From Pseudorhodoferax sp047601025 (GTDB lineage Bacteria; Pseudomonadota; Gammaproteobacteria; Burkholderiales; Burkholderiaceae_C): DNA of 64,000 nt. The first letter of the stretch is position 1. Each line of letters opens with the position of its first letter. Below are positions 41,699 to 50,137 of this stretch, piece after piece. The stretch lies in NCBI RefSeq assembly GCF_047601025.1, contig NZ_JASGJZ010000001.1:1178001-1242000 (forward strand). Direction: 5' to 3'. The translations under genes were made by a program, and so were the position numbers. The notes beneath the pieces were generated by a model, which had not been told where the DNA came from, did not search any database, and was given only the letters and a program-made list of their open reading frames with translations.

Positions 41699-42682
41699 TC
41701 AACGCAACGCAGGTACGTCGCGCTGCACCTCGATGGTGACGTGCGCCAGCGCGTGGATCGGGGCCAGCAGCGCCTTGTAGTGCGCCGGCTCCTGCGGCTC
41801 CGTGGCGATCAGCGCGACGATCGCCGCGAAATGGCCGGGACCGACCTGCCACACATGCAGGTCCGTGACCTCGCTTCCCGTCGGTGCGATCGCCTCGCGG
41901 ATCTCCTGCCGCACCGCCTCCCCCTCGGCCGCGGCATCGAGCAGCACGCTGCCGGCGTCCCGGATCAGGCCCCATGACCAGCGCGCGATCACCAGCGCGC
42001 CGACCACGCCCATGGCGGGATCGGCCCAGGTCCAGCCACGGCTGCGCCCCAGCAGCAGGGCGACGATGGCCAGCACGGAGGTCATGGCATCGGCCACCAC
42101 GTGCAGGTAGGCGGCGCGCAGGTTGTTGTCGCGGGACGGCCCCGGTGCATGGTGCGCATCGTGGTGGTGGTGCCCATGGGGATGGCGGTGGCCGTGGGCA
42201 TGGTGGTGGTGGCCATGATGGAGGGGGTCGTCCCGGAGCAGCCAGGCGCAGACCAGGTTGACGGCCAACCCCACGGCGGCCACCTCGATCGCCTGCGTGA
42301 AATCGACGGGGACCGGCCGGGCCAGCCGCAGCAGGCTCTCCCAGCCGATCAGCAGCGCCACCAGGGCCAGCAGCACCGCGCTGGCGAAGCCCGCCAGGTC
42401 GCCGAGCTTGCCAGTGCCGAAGGTGAAGCGCGGATTGCCCGCATGCCGGCGCGCGAAGCGGTAGGCCAGCGCGGCGATCAGCATCGCGCCGGCATGGGTG
42501 GACATGTGCCAGCCGTCGGCCACCAGCGCCATCGAGCCATAGAGGGTGCCCGCCACGATCTCCACCAGCATCATGCCGGCCGTGAGGCCGATCACCAGCC
42601 AGACCTTGCGCTCGTTGCGCCGGTGGTCGCGGCCGAGGAAGCAATGGTCGTGGCGCGCCGCCGGGTGGGTGGTCGTGTTCAT
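41699..42682 (-). CDS. dmeF: Cobalt/nickel CDF exporter DmeF
   Basis: A 327-residue cation diffusion facilitator that expels Co or Ni in exchange for protons. The start HDHCFLGRDHRRNERKVW and GSMALVADGWHMSTHAGA are the DmeF signature; the metal-site HxxxD appears in ADGWHMSTH. A long His-rich loop spans residues 155-178. The C-terminal cytosolic domain includes TDLHVWQVGPGHF. It follows dmeR on the same strand after 45 bases. Confidence 0.93.
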   Translation of the reverse strand: MNTTTHPAARHDHCFLGRDHRRNERKVWLVIGLTAGMMLVEIVAGTLYGSMALVADGWHMSTHAGAMLIAALAYRFARRHAGNPRFTFGTGKLGDLAGFASAVLLALVALLIGWESLLRLARPVPVDFTQAIEVAAVGLAVNLVCAWLLRDDPLHHGHHHHAHGHRHPHGHHHHDAHHAPGPSRDNNLRAAYLHVVADAMTSVLAIVALLLGRSRGWTWADPAMGVVGALVIARWSWGLIRDAGSVLLDAAAEGEAVRQEIREAIAPTGSEVTDLHVWQVGPGHFAAIVALIATEPQEPAHYKALLAPIHALAHVTIEVQRDVPALR

Positions 42683-42727
42683 CTGCCGGTTCCTGTCGCT
42701 GCATGGGGCCGCCTGCGGGCGGCAGGC

Positions 42728-43000
42728 TCATTTCATGTAGGAGCGGATGACCTCGATCATTTCCTCGCCGCCCTGGCGCCGCTCCTGGTCGGTCGGGGCG
42801 TCCAGGACATGTTCACGCAGGTGGTCCTCCATCACCTCGGCGGTCAAGCCGCCGACCGCGCCGCGCACGGAGGCGATCTGGCGCAGCACTTCGACACAGG
42901 CGGCATCCGCCTCCAGGGCGCGCTCGATGCCCTCCAGCTGCCCCCTGATGCGGCGGACGCGGGCGATCAGCTTGTCTTTCTGGCGGGCGGTGTGGGACAT
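42728..43000 (-). CDS. dmeR: DmeR, RcnR/FrmR-family metal-sensing repressor
   Basis: A 90-residue all-helical repressor of the RcnR/CsoR family: KDKLIARVRRIRGQLEGIERALE at the N-terminus, then ADAACVEVLRQIASVRGAVGGL with the metal-binding Cys, and EDHLREHVLD with His. It represses the operon until Co or Ni binds. Its promoter region holds an RcnR-like operator (43016-43038). It is the first gene of dmeRF. Confidence 0.92.
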   Translation of the reverse strand: MSHTARQKDKLIARVRRIRGQLEGIERALEADAACVEVLRQIASVRGAVGGLTAEVMEDHLREHVLDAPTDQERRQGGEEMIEVIRSYMK

Positions 43001-43015
43001 GGCGGCGAACTTTCC

Positions 43016-43038
43016 AATATAGCCTGGGGGACTATATT
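43016..43038. promoter_or_regulatory. DmeR/RcnR-type operator
   Basis: aatatag (43016-43022) and ctatatt (43032-43038) are perfect inverted repeats around the G-rich centre cctggggga. A/T-rich flanks around a G/C tract are the known RcnR-DmeR site form. It lies 16 bases upstream of the dmeR start and about 87 bases before the divergent gene at 43125. Confidence 0.75.
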
Positions 43039-43124
43039 ACCCGGGCCGGCACGAAAATCCCATCCCGTGGCGCTCTACGATGGCATGGCGTACGCCGTGA
43101 TGGACCGAACCCAGGGAGACACCG

Positions 43125-43559
43125 ATGGAAGAAGAGCGCATCCACGAGTTCTTCGAGCGCTACCGAGACCGCTTCCGCCAGGGGCTGCACAACGCCGCGG
43201 ACCTGGATGACGTCGCCTCGGCCTACGCCAGCGCCTTCGTCGCGGCCTCGCCGGCCGGGGTCATGGCCGGCCGGAACGACGAGCCACTGAAACAGGCCAT
43301 GCGCGAGGGCTTCGAGCGCTACCGCCGGATCGGCACCAAGGACATGGACCTGCGCGGTGTCCGCATCCACCCCATCGACGAGCACCACTGCCTCGCGCAC
43401 GTCGCCTGGACGGCGACCTACGACCGCGGCGCGGCACCGGACGTCGCCATCGACTTCGACGTCCACTACCTCGTGCAGCTGCACGATGGCGAGCCCCGCA
43501 TATTCGGCTGGGTGTCGGGCGACGAGCAGGCCCTGCTGCGGCAGCACGGCATCCTGTGA
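43125..43559 (+). CDS. NTF2-like (SnoaL-type) protein of unknown function
   Basis: A 144-residue soluble protein with the cone-fold pattern of SnoaL/NTF2-like proteins: FFERYRDRFRQGLHN, VASAYASAFVAASPAGVMAGR, HHCLAHVAWTATYD and VHYLVQLHDGEPRIFGWVSGDE. These often bind small hydrophobic ligands or act as isomerases; no catalytic residue can be assigned. AGGGAGA lies before the ATG. It is divergent from dmeR, so may share the DmeR operator region. Confidence 0.75.
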   Translation: MEEERIHEFFERYRDRFRQGLHNAADLDDVASAYASAFVAASPAGVMAGRNDEPLKQAMREGFERYRRIGTKDMDLRGVRIHPIDEHHCLAHVAWTATYDRGAAPDVAIDFDVHYLVQLHDGEPRIFGWVSGDEQALLRQHGIL

Positions 43560-43634
43560 GGCCGTGAGGTGGGCGGGCCGCCGCGAGGGCGCCGCCGCCG
43601 GCGGCCCGGGCCTCGGCATCGCGCCCGGACGCCG

Positions 43635-44948
43635 TCAGGCCGCCTCGCCGCCCTCGTCCTCGCCCGTCGGCAGCCGCAGCAGGCCGGCACGGGCGTCGTA
43701 CTCGAACACCTCGCCGTGCCGCGCCCAGGACACGGCCGTGTGCAGCAGGTCCGTGGCCTCGGCCTCGCCCAGGTGCTCGCGCAGCAGGTCCAGGAAGGGC
43801 TTGTCCGGCAGCTGGCCGCTGGCCTCCTGCTCCAGGCTGTGGCGGATGTGCGCGACCAGCGGCACGTGGGCCAGCAGTTGCTGGCCGAACAGCTCGCGCC
43901 GCAGGCCGTGGCCGCCGTCCACGTAGCGCCGGCCCAGCGCGGACAGCTGCAGGTCGCCGCTGTCCAGTTGCACCAGGCCGAGCTGGGCCAGCGCGTGGGC
44001 CAGCGGCAGCAGGTCGGCGTCGGCGAGCTCCGACGCCTCGGCCAGCCGGGGCAGGTCGGCATGGCCGTCGAAGGGCTGGTCGGCCAGCAGCTCCAGCAGG
44101 CCGTCCATGCGGCCCACGTCGGCCCGCGGCAGCCGGGCCGCCAGCGCCGGGCGCGTCGCCCCGGCCCCGCGGGCCGCGCGGCCGGCGCCGGACGTCATCA
44201 GCGCATAGATCTCGTCGACCAGCGCCCGCGCGTCGGCGCCGTCGGGCTCGCGCGGGCGCGGCAGCTGGATCGCCAGCTGGCAGCGGATGCGGCCCGGATC
44301 GGCGGCCAGCACCAGCACGCGGTCGGCCATCACCACGGCCTCCTCGATGTTGTGCGAGACCACCAGCATGGCCTTGGTCGGCATGCTGCCGCCCTGCCAC
44401 AGCTCCAGGATGTCCTCGCGCAGGCGCTCGCCGGTCAGCACGTCCAGCGCGGAGAAGGCCTCGTCCATCAGCAGCACGTCCGGCTCGGTCACCAGGGCGC
44501 GCGCGATGCCCACGCGCTGGCGCATGCCGCCCGACAGCTCGCGCGGCAACGCGCCTTCGTAGCCGGCCAGGCCGATCAGCGCGATCGCCGCCCCGGCCTT
44601 CGCCGCGCGCGCGGCGCGCGCCATGCCGCGCGCCTCCAGGCCCAACTCCACGTTCTGCTGCACCGTGAGCCAGGGGAACAGCGCGAACGACTGGAACACC
44701 ATGCCGATGGCCCGCGCCGGCCCGAACAGCGGCTGGCCGCGGTAGCGCACCTCGCCCGCGTCGACCGGCAGCAGCCCGGCCAGGATGCGCAGCAGCGTGC
44801 TCTTGCCCGAGCCCGACGGCCCCAGCAGCGCCACGATCTCGCCTTCGCGCAGCGACAGGTCCACCCGGTCCAGCACCGGCCGCACGTGGCCGTCGGCCGA
44901 GCGGAAGGTCTTGCCGACGCCGGTCAGTTCGAGGATCGCCCGGGCCAT
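43635..44948 (-). CDS. ABC importer ATPase with C-terminal AAA-associated domain (nitrate/taurine type)
   Basis: A 437-residue ATPase: Walker A GPSGSGKST, signature LSGGMRQRVGIARALV and Walker B LLMDEAFSALD in the N-terminal 260 residues, then an unusual 150-residue extension (DGLLELLADQPFDGHADLP, LPLAHALAQLGLVQLDSGDLQLS, PDKPFLDLLREHLGEAEATDLL), matching the AAA-associated C-terminal family found with nitrate/sulfonate-type importers. It ends with an acidic tail. It follows the double permease gene after 5 bases. Confidence 0.9.
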   Translation of the reverse strand: MARAILELTGVGKTFRSADGHVRPVLDRVDLSLREGEIVALLGPSGSGKSTLLRILAGLLPVDAGEVRYRGQPLFGPARAIGMVFQSFALFPWLTVQQNVELGLEARGMARAARAAKAGAAIALIGLAGYEGALPRELSGGMRQRVGIARALVTEPDVLLMDEAFSALDVLTGERLREDILELWQGGSMPTKAMLVVSHNIEEAVVMADRVLVLAADPGRIRCQLAIQLPRPREPDGADARALVDEIYALMTSGAGRAARGAGATRPALAARLPRADVGRMDGLLELLADQPFDGHADLPRLAEASELADADLLPLAHALAQLGLVQLDSGDLQLSALGRRYVDGGHGLRRELFGQQLLAHVPLVAHIRHSLEQEASGQLPDKPFLDLLREHLGEAEATDLLHTAVSWARHGEVFEYDARAGLLRLPTGEDEGGEAA

Positions 44949-44953
44949 GCGCG

Positions 44954-46687
44954 TCACCCCTGCATGCGTTCGGAGGCGAGCCGGTACAGCCGGCGCCAGA
45001 CGAAGCGGTTCAGCCCCATGACGAACACGCACATCACGCCGATGCCCAGCGCGATGCGCGGAAAGTCGCCCGCGGCCGTCATCTCGGCGATGTAGCGGCC
45101 CAGGCCCCGGGCCGCCAGCGTGGTGTCGCCCCAGCTGACGTATTCGGACACGATGCTGGCGTTCCACGAGCCGCCGCTGGCGGTGATGGCGCCGGTCACG
45201 ACGCTGGGGAACACGGCCGGCAGCAGGTAGCGCCGCCACTTCAGCCAGCCCGACAGGCCCAGGTTGGCGGCGGCGAAGCGCAGCTCGGCGGGAATGCTGC
45301 TGGCGCCGGCGATCACGTTGAACAGGATGTACCACTGGGTGCCGAACACCATCAGCGGCGACAGCCACAGGTCCGGGTCCAGCCGCCAGTGCACGATGGC
45401 CAGCACGAACACCGGGAACAGCAGGTTGGCCGGGAACGCCGCCAGGAACTGCGCCACCGCCTGCAGCCGGCCCGACCAGCGCGGGTCCATGCCGATCCAC
45501 ACGCCCACCGGCACCCAGACCACGGCCGCCAGCACGATCAGCACCAGCACCCGTGCCAGCGTCCAGCCGCCCAGCACGAACACGTGGCCCACTTCGCGCC
45601 AGCCGACCTCGGTGTGGATGAAGGCCAGCAGCCGCCAGGCGGCCAGCAGCACCACGGCGGCCAGCAGCGCGTCCCAGCCGCGGCGCAGCCAGGGCGCCGG
45701 CGGCCGCGGCCGCGCGCGCACCGAGGTGCCGTCGTAGCCGCGGCGGAACAGCGTGAAGCTGCGCTCGAACAGCGCCACCGCGCGGCCGGCCAGCGCGCGC
45801 ACGCCCTGGGTGCGGCGCAGGAGATCCAGCAGCCAGGACTGCGGCGCCGCGTCGCTGCTGCCGTCCTCGAAGCGGAACTTGTCGGACCAGGCCACCAGCG
45901 GCCGGAACAGCAGCTGGTCGACGAGCAGGATGCCGGCCAGCATCGCGGCGATCGCCCAGCCGATCGCGTGCAGGTCGCGCGCCTCGATCGCCAGCGCGAT
46001 GTACGAGCCCACGCCCGGCAGCTTGATGCTCTGCTGCGACACGGTGATGGCCTCGGAGGCGACCACGAAGAACCAGCCGCCGGACATCGACATCATCATG
46101 TTCCACAGCAGGCCCGGCATCGCGAACGGCAGCTCCAGCCGCCAGAAGCGCAGCCAGGCCGACAGCTGGAACACGCGCGCGGCCTCCTGCAGCTCGGCCG
46201 GCACGCCGCGCAGCGACTGGTACAGGCTGAACGCCATGTTCCAGGCCTGCGAGGTGAAGATCGCGAAGATCGCCGCGCATTCCACGCCGAACAGGTTGCC
46301 CGGGAACAGCGCGATGAAGCCGGTCACCGTGATCGACAGGAAGCCCAGGATCGGGATGGACTGCAGGATGTCCAGCATCGGCACCAGCACCTGCTCGGCC
46401 GCGCGCGACCGCGCCGCCAGCACGCCGAACGCGGCGCTGAACAGCAGCGCCGCGGCCATCGCCAGGAACATGCGCAGCATGGTGCGCAGCAGGTAGTAGG
46501 GCAGCTGCCACGGGTCCAGCGACAGCGGCAGCGCGTCGCCGAGCTGGTAGGGCCGCGCCATCTGCGCGGCGCCGAAGCTCAGCAGCACCAGGACGGCCAG
46601 CACCAGCGGCAGCAGGGCCCAGTCCCAGCGGTTCGTCCCGGCCTCGGCCAGCGGGCGGGCAAAGAATTCGCGGTGCTTGTGGCGCAT
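44954..46687 (-). CDS. ABC importer permease with two fused permease domains
   Basis: A 577-residue inner-membrane protein built from two copies of the NitT/TauT-type permease: first half has LQSIPILGFLSITVTGFIALFP and the EAA loop QSLRGVPAELQEAARVF, and second half has QFLAAFPANLLFPVFVLAIVH and a similar loop NVIAGASSIPAELRFAAANLGLSG. The fusion would form the whole channel from one chain. No binding-protein gene is seen beside it. The adjacent ATPase lies 5 bases downstream. Confidence 0.9.
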   Translation of the reverse strand: MRHKHREFFARPLAEAGTNRWDWALLPLVLAVLVLLSFGAAQMARPYQLGDALPLSLDPWQLPYYLLRTMLRMFLAMAAALLFSAAFGVLAARSRAAEQVLVPMLDILQSIPILGFLSITVTGFIALFPGNLFGVECAAIFAIFTSQAWNMAFSLYQSLRGVPAELQEAARVFQLSAWLRFWRLELPFAMPGLLWNMMMSMSGGWFFVVASEAITVSQQSIKLPGVGSYIALAIEARDLHAIGWAIAAMLAGILLVDQLLFRPLVAWSDKFRFEDGSSDAAPQSWLLDLLRRTQGVRALAGRAVALFERSFTLFRRGYDGTSVRARPRPPAPWLRRGWDALLAAVVLLAAWRLLAFIHTEVGWREVGHVFVLGGWTLARVLVLIVLAAVVWVPVGVWIGMDPRWSGRLQAVAQFLAAFPANLLFPVFVLAIVHWRLDPDLWLSPLMVFGTQWYILFNVIAGASSIPAELRFAAANLGLSGWLKWRRYLLPAVFPSVVTGAITASGGSWNASIVSEYVSWGDTTLAARGLGRYIAEMTAAGDFPRIALGIGVMCVFVMGLNRFVWRRLYRLASERMQG

Positions 46688-46785
46688 GGGGGGCTCGCGG
46701 GCGCCGGCAGTGTAGCCGGCGCGGAGCGGCTTGCGGGGGCGGCCGCGCGCTATGCTGTCCGGCCCGCCACCACCCGTCGAACACC

Positions 46786-47490
46786 GTGCCGCAGCTCCCC
46801 GCCCTCGTCACCAACGAACTGGACGTCCTGGCATCGCTGGTGCCCCTGGCCCAGGCCCGCATCGTCGAAGCCGGCTGCGGCGCCGCCCAGCTCGCGCGCG
46901 CGCTGCTGGCGCGCTACCCCGAGGCCCGGGTCACCGGCCTGGAGGTGGACGAACGCCAGCTCGCCAAGAACCTCGCCGCGCCCGCCACGCCGGGGCTGCA
47001 GTTCCTGCACGGCGGCGCGCAGGCCATGCCGCTGCCCGATGCCGCGTTCGACGGCGCGCTGATGCTCAAGTCGCTGCACCACGTGCCGGTGCCGCTGATG
47101 GACCAGGCGCTGGCCGAGATGGCGCGCGTGCTGCGGCCCGGCGGCTGGCTCTACGTGTCCGAGCCGGTCTACGCCGGCCCCTACAACGAACTGGTGCGCC
47201 TGTACAACGAAGAGGGCGAGGTGCGCGCCCAGGCCCAGCGCGCGCTGGACCGCGCCGTCGCCACCGGCCGCTGGCGCCAGGCGGCCGAGCACCGCTTCGA
47301 CATGCCGGTGGGCTTCGCCAGCTTCGCCGAGTTCGAGCAGCGGCAGATGCGGGCGACCTATGCCGACCACCGCATCGACGACGCGCTGCTCGCGCGCGTG
47401 CGCGCGCACTACGCGCGCCATGCCGACGCCACGGGCGCCGTCGCCTTCGAGCGGCCGGTGCACGTGCGGCTGCTGCGCCTGGACCGTTGA
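46786..47490 (+). CDS. Class I SAM-dependent methyltransferase
   Basis: A 234-residue methyltransferase of the UbiE-like Methyltransf_11 type. Motif I is IVEAGCGAAQLARAL (about 27-41), the acidic residue follows in VTGLEVDERQ, and AMPLPDAAFDGALMLKSLHHV is motif II-III. Probably methylates a small molecule. The start codon is GTG. It is divergent from the ABC permease gene and convergent with the AraC gene, 1 base apart at the stops. Confidence 0.88.
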   Translation: MPQLPALVTNELDVLASLVPLAQARIVEAGCGAAQLARALLARYPEARVTGLEVDERQLAKNLAAPATPGLQFLHGGAQAMPLPDAAFDGALMLKSLHHVPVPLMDQALAEMARVLRPGGWLYVSEPVYAGPYNELVRLYNEEGEVRAQAQRALDRAVATGRWRQAAEHRFDMPVGFASFAEFEQRQMRATYADHRIDDALLARVRAHYARHADATGAVAFERPVHVRLLRLDR

Positions 47491-47491
47491 A

Positions 47492-48481
47492 TCACGCCCC
47501 GTCGCCGCCGTCCTCGCGTCGCTCGAGCGCCAGCATCTGCGCGCGCCGCGCGCCCTCGCGCCGCAGCCAGGCGCGCGGGGTCGCGCCCGACCAGCGCCGG
47601 AAGGCGCGCGCGAACACGCGGGCCGACTCGTAGCCCGCCTGCTCGGCGATGCGCTCGGGCGGCAGCACGCCGGCCTCCAGCTGCTCGGCCGCCAGCGCCA
47701 TGCGGTGCTGGGTGAGGTAGCCGATCGGCGTGGCGCCCACCAGCGCGCGGAAGCGCTCGGCGAAGCGCGAGCGCGACATCGCCGCCTCGCCGGCCAGCAG
47801 CTCCACCGTCCAGTCGCGCTGGGGCTGGCGGTGCAGCGCCATGATCGCGCGCGCGATGCCGGGGTCGGACAGCCCGCGCAGCCAGCCCTGGCCCAGCGCC
47901 GACTGGCGGCCCAGGCGCTCGCGCAGGACGTCGACCAGCAGCAGCTCGCCCATGCGCGCCGCCGACAGCCGCCAGCCGGGGCGCCGGTCCAGCGTCTCCA
48001 CGATCAGCGACTGCATGGTGGCGGCCAGGCAGCCGGCCAGCGGCAGCTGCGCCGCGCGCAGGTGGACCAGCGGCGGCAGCAGGTGGAACACCGAGTGCCG
48101 GCAGTAGGCCGAGAACCACAGCAGCGCGGAGAAGATCTCGGTCGCCGCGCCGCCGCCGCCGTGGCTGAAGACCAGCGGGTTCTCGTCGCGCGGGCCGTCG
48201 GCATGCCGCGCGATCAGCTCGGCGAACGGCGTGGCCGGCACGTCCGGCGCCGAGGCGATGGTGTGGGCCGCGCCCAGCGGCAGCATCACCAGGTCGCCGG
48301 CCTGCACCTGCACCGGCGCCTGGCCGGGCAGCCCGATCCAGTAGGGCGCGCCGCGCGACAGCCGGATCATGGTGCCGGGCAGGCCGTCCGAGCGCAGCGC
48401 CCAGGGCGCGGTGAGCGCGAAGCGCGCCGTCACCGCCCGCTCCGAGCGGCAGACCGCCAGCACCTCGCTCAGCACGTCCAT
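47492..48481 (-). CDS. AraC-family regulator with cupin domain
   Basis: A 329-residue regulator: N-terminal cupin-type domain (about 1-180) and a C-terminal AraC double HTH (LAGEAAMSRSRFAERFRALVGATPIGYL; ERIAEQAGYESARVFARAFRRWSGATPRAWL). It probably senses an aromatic or related compound. It is divergent from the FAD monooxygenase gene with 175 bases between, which is its likely target. Confidence 0.9.
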   Translation of the reverse strand: MDVLSEVLAVCRSERAVTARFALTAPWALRSDGLPGTMIRLSRGAPYWIGLPGQAPVQVQAGDLVMLPLGAAHTIASAPDVPATPFAELIARHADGPRDENPLVFSHGGGGAATEIFSALLWFSAYCRHSVFHLLPPLVHLRAAQLPLAGCLAATMQSLIVETLDRRPGWRLSAARMGELLLVDVLRERLGRQSALGQGWLRGLSDPGIARAIMALHRQPQRDWTVELLAGEAAMSRSRFAERFRALVGATPIGYLTQHRMALAAEQLEAGVLPPERIAEQAGYESARVFARAFRRWSGATPRAWLRREGARRAQMLALERREDGGDGA

Positions 48482-48656
48482 GGCGCGGCCCGCGGGACGA
48501 TGGGTGCTTTTTTCTGGACGCCGGGCGGTGGAGCGCCGCCGCCCGCCTGCGAACAATTGCGCTGCGTCAAGCTCTGTTCCTGGAAAACACCTCGAACGCC
48601 GCAGCATACCGCCGGCCCCCACCCCCATCCGCAACACTCTCTTGGAGGAAGACACC

Positions 48657-49799
48657 ATGAACCAACCCCTGAACATCGCCATCGCCGGCGGCGGCGTGGG
48701 CGGCCTGGCCGCCGCCATCGCGCTGCGCGCACAAGGCCACGACGTCACCGTGTTCGAGCAGGCCAGGGGCTTCTCGCGCGTGGGCGCCGACATCAACCTC
48801 ACGCCCAACGTGGTGCGCGCCATCGACGGCCTGGGCGCCGGCCCCGCCATCCGCGCGCGCGGCGCGCAGCCCAGCTTCCGCATCAGCCGCGACTGGGACA
48901 CCGGCCAGGAGACCTCGCGCCTGGGCATGGGCAACGTGGCCGAGCAGCAGTACGGCGCGCCGCAGGTCACCATCCACCGCGCCGACATCATCGACGCGCT
49001 GGCCGAGCGGTTCCCGATCGAGAACATCCGGTTCGGCAAACGCATCCAGACGCTGACGCAAGGCGACGACGGCGTGACGCTGCAGTTCGACGACGGCACC
49101 CGCGCCCGCTTCGACGTGGTGGCCGGCGCCGACGGCATCCACTCGCGCGTGCGCACCGCGCTGTTCGGCGAGGAACACCCGCGCTTCACCGGCGTGGTGT
49201 CGTTCCGCTCCGTGGTGCCGACCGAGCGCGTGCAGCACGTGCCCGAGATCGAGGCCTTCACCAAGTGGTGGGGCCCGACGCCGCAGAGCCAGATCGTGAC
49301 CTTCCCGCTCAACCAGGGCAGGGAAACCTTCATCTTCGCCACCACCGGCCAGGACAGCTGGACCGAGGAATCGTGGACCAGCGAGGGCGACGTCGAGGAG
49401 CTGCGCAGCTTCTACAAGGACTTCCACCCCGACGCGCGCGCCCTGCTCGACGCCTGCGACAGCACGCTCAAGAGCGCGCTGTACGAGCGCGACCCGCTGC
49501 CGCGCTGGTCGGTCGGCACCGTGACGCTGCTGGGCGACGCCTGCCACCCCATGCTGCCCTTCATGGCGCAGGGCGCGGGCATGGCGATCGAGGACGCGGT
49601 GGTGCTGGGCCGCGCGCTGGCCGGGGTCGGCACCCGGGCCGACGCCGAAAAGGCACTGCGCGCCTACGAAAACACCCGCAAGGAACGCACCGCCAAGATC
49701 CAGATCGGATCCCGCGGCAACCAGTGGATGAAGACCCAGGGCAACGCCGACTGGGTCTACGGCTACGACGCCTGGTCGGTGCCGCTGCAGGCGGCCTGA
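48657..49799 (+). CDS. FAD-dependent aromatic monooxygenase (salicylate/6-hydroxynicotinate hydroxylase type)
   Basis: A 380-residue flavoprotein hydroxylase: N-terminal Rossmann motif GGGVGGLAAAIALRAQGHDV (about 11-30), the second FAD/NADPH motif VVAGADGIHSRVRTALF (about 156-172), and the third GDACHPMLPFMAQGAGMAIEDA (about 289-310). It hydroxylates a ring, often with decarboxylation. A GGAGG precedes the ATG. It is likely controlled by the divergent AraC protein. Confidence 0.9.
   Translation: MNQPLNIAIAGGGVGGLAAAIALRAQGHDVTVFEQARGFSRVGADINLTPNVVRAIDGLGAGPAIRARGAQPSFRISRDWDTGQETSRLGMGNVAEQQYGAPQVTIHRADIIDALAERFPIENIRFGKRIQTLTQGDDGVTLQFDDGTRARFDVVAGADGIHSRVRTALFGEEHPRFTGVVSFRSVVPTERVQHVPEIEAFTKWWGPTPQSQIVTFPLNQGRETFIFATTGQDSWTEESWTSEGDVEELRSFYKDFHPDARALLDACDSTLKSALYERDPLPRWSVGTVTLLGDACHPMLPFMAQGAGMAIEDAVVLGRALAGVGTRADAEKALRAYENTRKERTAKIQIGSRGNQWMKTQGNADWVYGYDAWSVPLQAA
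49774..49798 (+). repeat. 25-bp exact duplicate of the monooxygenase 3' end, copy 1
   Basis: The bases covering the last codons of the monooxygenase (SVPLQAA) recur exactly at 52894-52918 downstream of the Bug-family gene. Confidence 0.8.
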
Positions 49800-49922
49800 T
49801 CCATCGGCCGGCGGCGTGCCGCACCCGCTGCAGCACGTGCGCCAGGCCGGACTCGTCGACCGCGGCGATGCGCTCCAGCGCCGCGTCGGCCGCCGGCGGC
49901 AGCACGGATACGATCACCGCCC

Positions 49923-50117
49923 ATGATCGGACGACTGCAGGGCCTGCTGGCCGTGAAGAACCCGCCGCAGGTGCTGCTGGACTGCCACGGCGTGGGCTGC
50001 GCGGTGGACGTGCCGACGAGCACCTTCTGCAACCTGCCGGCGCTGGGCGCGCGCGTCATGCGGCTCACGCATTTCGTCGTGCGCATCGAGCGGGCGCCCG
50101 AGAGCCTGGCCCAGTAG
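49923..50117 (+). pseudogene. Truncated ruvA copy (N-terminal 54 residues plus foreign tail)
   Basis: This 64-codon frame copies the first 54 residues of the intact ruvA at 54826: MIGRLQGLLAVKNPPQVLLD, with VDVPTSTFCNLPALGARV, THFVV. About 12 of 54 residues differ from the real protein, including two cysteines and loss of the usual Tyr. Bases just before the ATG also match the real locus. Only the OB-fold domain remains; the two HhH and branch-migration domains are absent. It stops after RIERAPESLAQ. It is a decaying duplicate, inactive as RuvA. Confidence 0.85.
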
Positions 50118-50137
50118 GCATGGACGGGGGGCGCGCG

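Noticed and set aside
42101..42261. CRISPR or tandem repeat in a ggtggt/cat-rich stretch
   Set aside because: This is the His-rich loop of dmeF read on the other strand, not a spaced repeat array; no CRISPR array was seen anywhere in the window.
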